Of a DNA stretch of 5,129 nt, positions 4,769-5,129 are shown in pieces. The notes beneath the pieces are model-generated. The model saw nothing but the letters and a program-made list of their open reading frames with translations. It searched no databases and was not told where the DNA came from. Source of the DNA: an uncultured Alphaproteobacteria bacterium (GTDB taxonomy: Bacteria; Pseudomonadota; Alphaproteobacteria; RF32; CAG-239). The stretch covers positions 1 through 5,129 of the forward strand of contig CAMOLN010000094.1 of assembly GCA_946618745.1 (NCBI GenBank), read 5' to 3'. Position 1 is the stretch's first letter. Every line of letters begins with the position of its first letter. The position numbers and the translations under genes were made by a program.

Positions 4769-5129
4769 TTAAAATCTTCTTTGTTGATTATAATAGTTCT
4801 GTTGTGTATCCGAAGTTGTTTCAATACTATGCCGGATAATTTCCTCGGTTTGTGCTTTAATCCACCAAGGCGCATAAACTTTCTTAAATACCACTTTTGA
4901 TGTCCCGGTTCCCGAAAAATAGATACTGCCGTAATTCAAAATTTTTCCCATAATTGATTGGCGAACACTCACCGCTTCAATTCGGCTGTTAACCAATTCT
5001 TCGGTATGAACATTAAATATACCGATTTTATAAACAACACGATAGTTGGTAACTGCCATTTCCACTGAATAGTTGCGGAAAAATGTATAAACTACTCGTA
5101 ACACAATCACCCACCATATAACGGTTTCG
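4769..5129 (-). CDS. Membrane-anchored bacterial PH-domain protein (bPH2/DUF304-like), N-terminus outside window
   Basis: The visible 119 codons end with TAA at 4769 and stay open to base 5129, so the start is outside the window. The frame reads ETVIWW upstream of the GTG at 5110, making an internal start there unlikely. Residues from IWWVIVLRVVYTFF look like the end of a transmembrane helix. They lead into the bPH2 pattern: TNYRVVYKIGIFNVHTEEL, then RIEAVSVRQSIMGKILNYGS, then FSGTG and a closing helix (APWWIKAQTEEIIRHSIE). Members of this family (YdbS/YdbT-like, annotated PH domain-containing protein or DUF304) are usually small, with one or two membrane helices before a cytoplasmic PH-like fold, and most have no assigned reaction. 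The tail (QQNYYNQQRRF) is polar and probably disordered. The family call is good; the biological role is unknown. Confidence 0.85.
   Translation of the reverse strand, partial: ETVIWWVIVLRVVYTFFRNYSVEMAVTNYRVVYKIGIFNVHTEELVNSRIEAVSVRQSIMGKILNYGSIYFSGTGTSKVVFKKVYAPWWIKAQTEEIIRHSIETTSDTQQNYYNQQRRF

Noticed and set aside
5108..5110. GTG at 5110 as the start of the PH-domain protein
   Set aside because: The frame continues open to the window edge and reads ETVIWW just before it, extending the hydrophobic helix. Starting at this GTG would cut the membrane segment, and no RBS is placed for it.
1..5129. tRNA, rRNA, CRISPR array, insertion sequence or integrase
   Set aside because: I found no cloverleaf, no regularly spaced direct repeats, no long terminal inverted repeats and no transposase or integrase frame on either strand.

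Overview
The window comes from an AT-rich Gram-negative bacterium. The evidence is an outer-membrane FadL-type barrel with a Sec signal peptide, a full-length Aas-type phospholipid-remodelling enzyme, sigma70-like promoters and standard intrinsic terminators. Pseudomonadota is likely. An AT-rich, host- or gut-associated alphaproteobacterium is my guess from overall look only and is not proven. The standard genetic code fits all readable genes.

Layout, left to right. (1) 1-195, minus strand: the first 65 codons of an unrecognised Tyr/Asn/Gln-rich protein that runs off the left edge. (2) 196-509: a 314-base gene-free stretch. It holds a good minus-strand promoter (341-369), two intrinsic terminators that also face the minus strand (283-315 and 214-246), an ambiguous stem-loop (389-412) and AT-rich spacer with small palindromes (about 433-465). 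The second terminator sits directly before the ribosome binding site of the 1-195 gene, so that gene has an attenuator-like leader. (3) 510-2684, minus: aas, a fusion of a PlsC-like acyltransferase and an AMP-forming acyl-ACP synthetase. (4) 2685-2934: a divergent control region with a minus promoter for aas, two similar AAGT/ACTT palindromes and a terminator-like hairpin in the leader of the plus-strand gene. (5) 2935-4134, plus: a FadL/OmpP1/TodX outer-membrane transporter followed by a strong terminator. (6) 4257-4715, plus: a 152-residue soluble protein of unknown function behind a near-consensus promoter but with no clear Shine-Dalgarno. (7) 4731-4764: a bidirectional terminator. (8) 4769-5129, minus: the C-terminal part of a membrane-anchored bacterial PH-domain protein (bPH2/DUF304-like) that starts beyond the right edge.

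The clearest biological theme is the divergent aas-fadL pair. FadL proteins pass long-chain fatty acids across the outer membrane. Aas activates fatty acids onto ACP and re-acylates lysophospholipids at the inner membrane. Together they could form a scavenging and membrane-repair module whose two halves share one control region. That coupling is inferred from layout. I found no mobile element, CRISPR array, tRNA or rRNA, and no convincing new defence or enzymatic system. The least explained parts are the tandem-terminator leader at 196-372 and the two orphan proteins.
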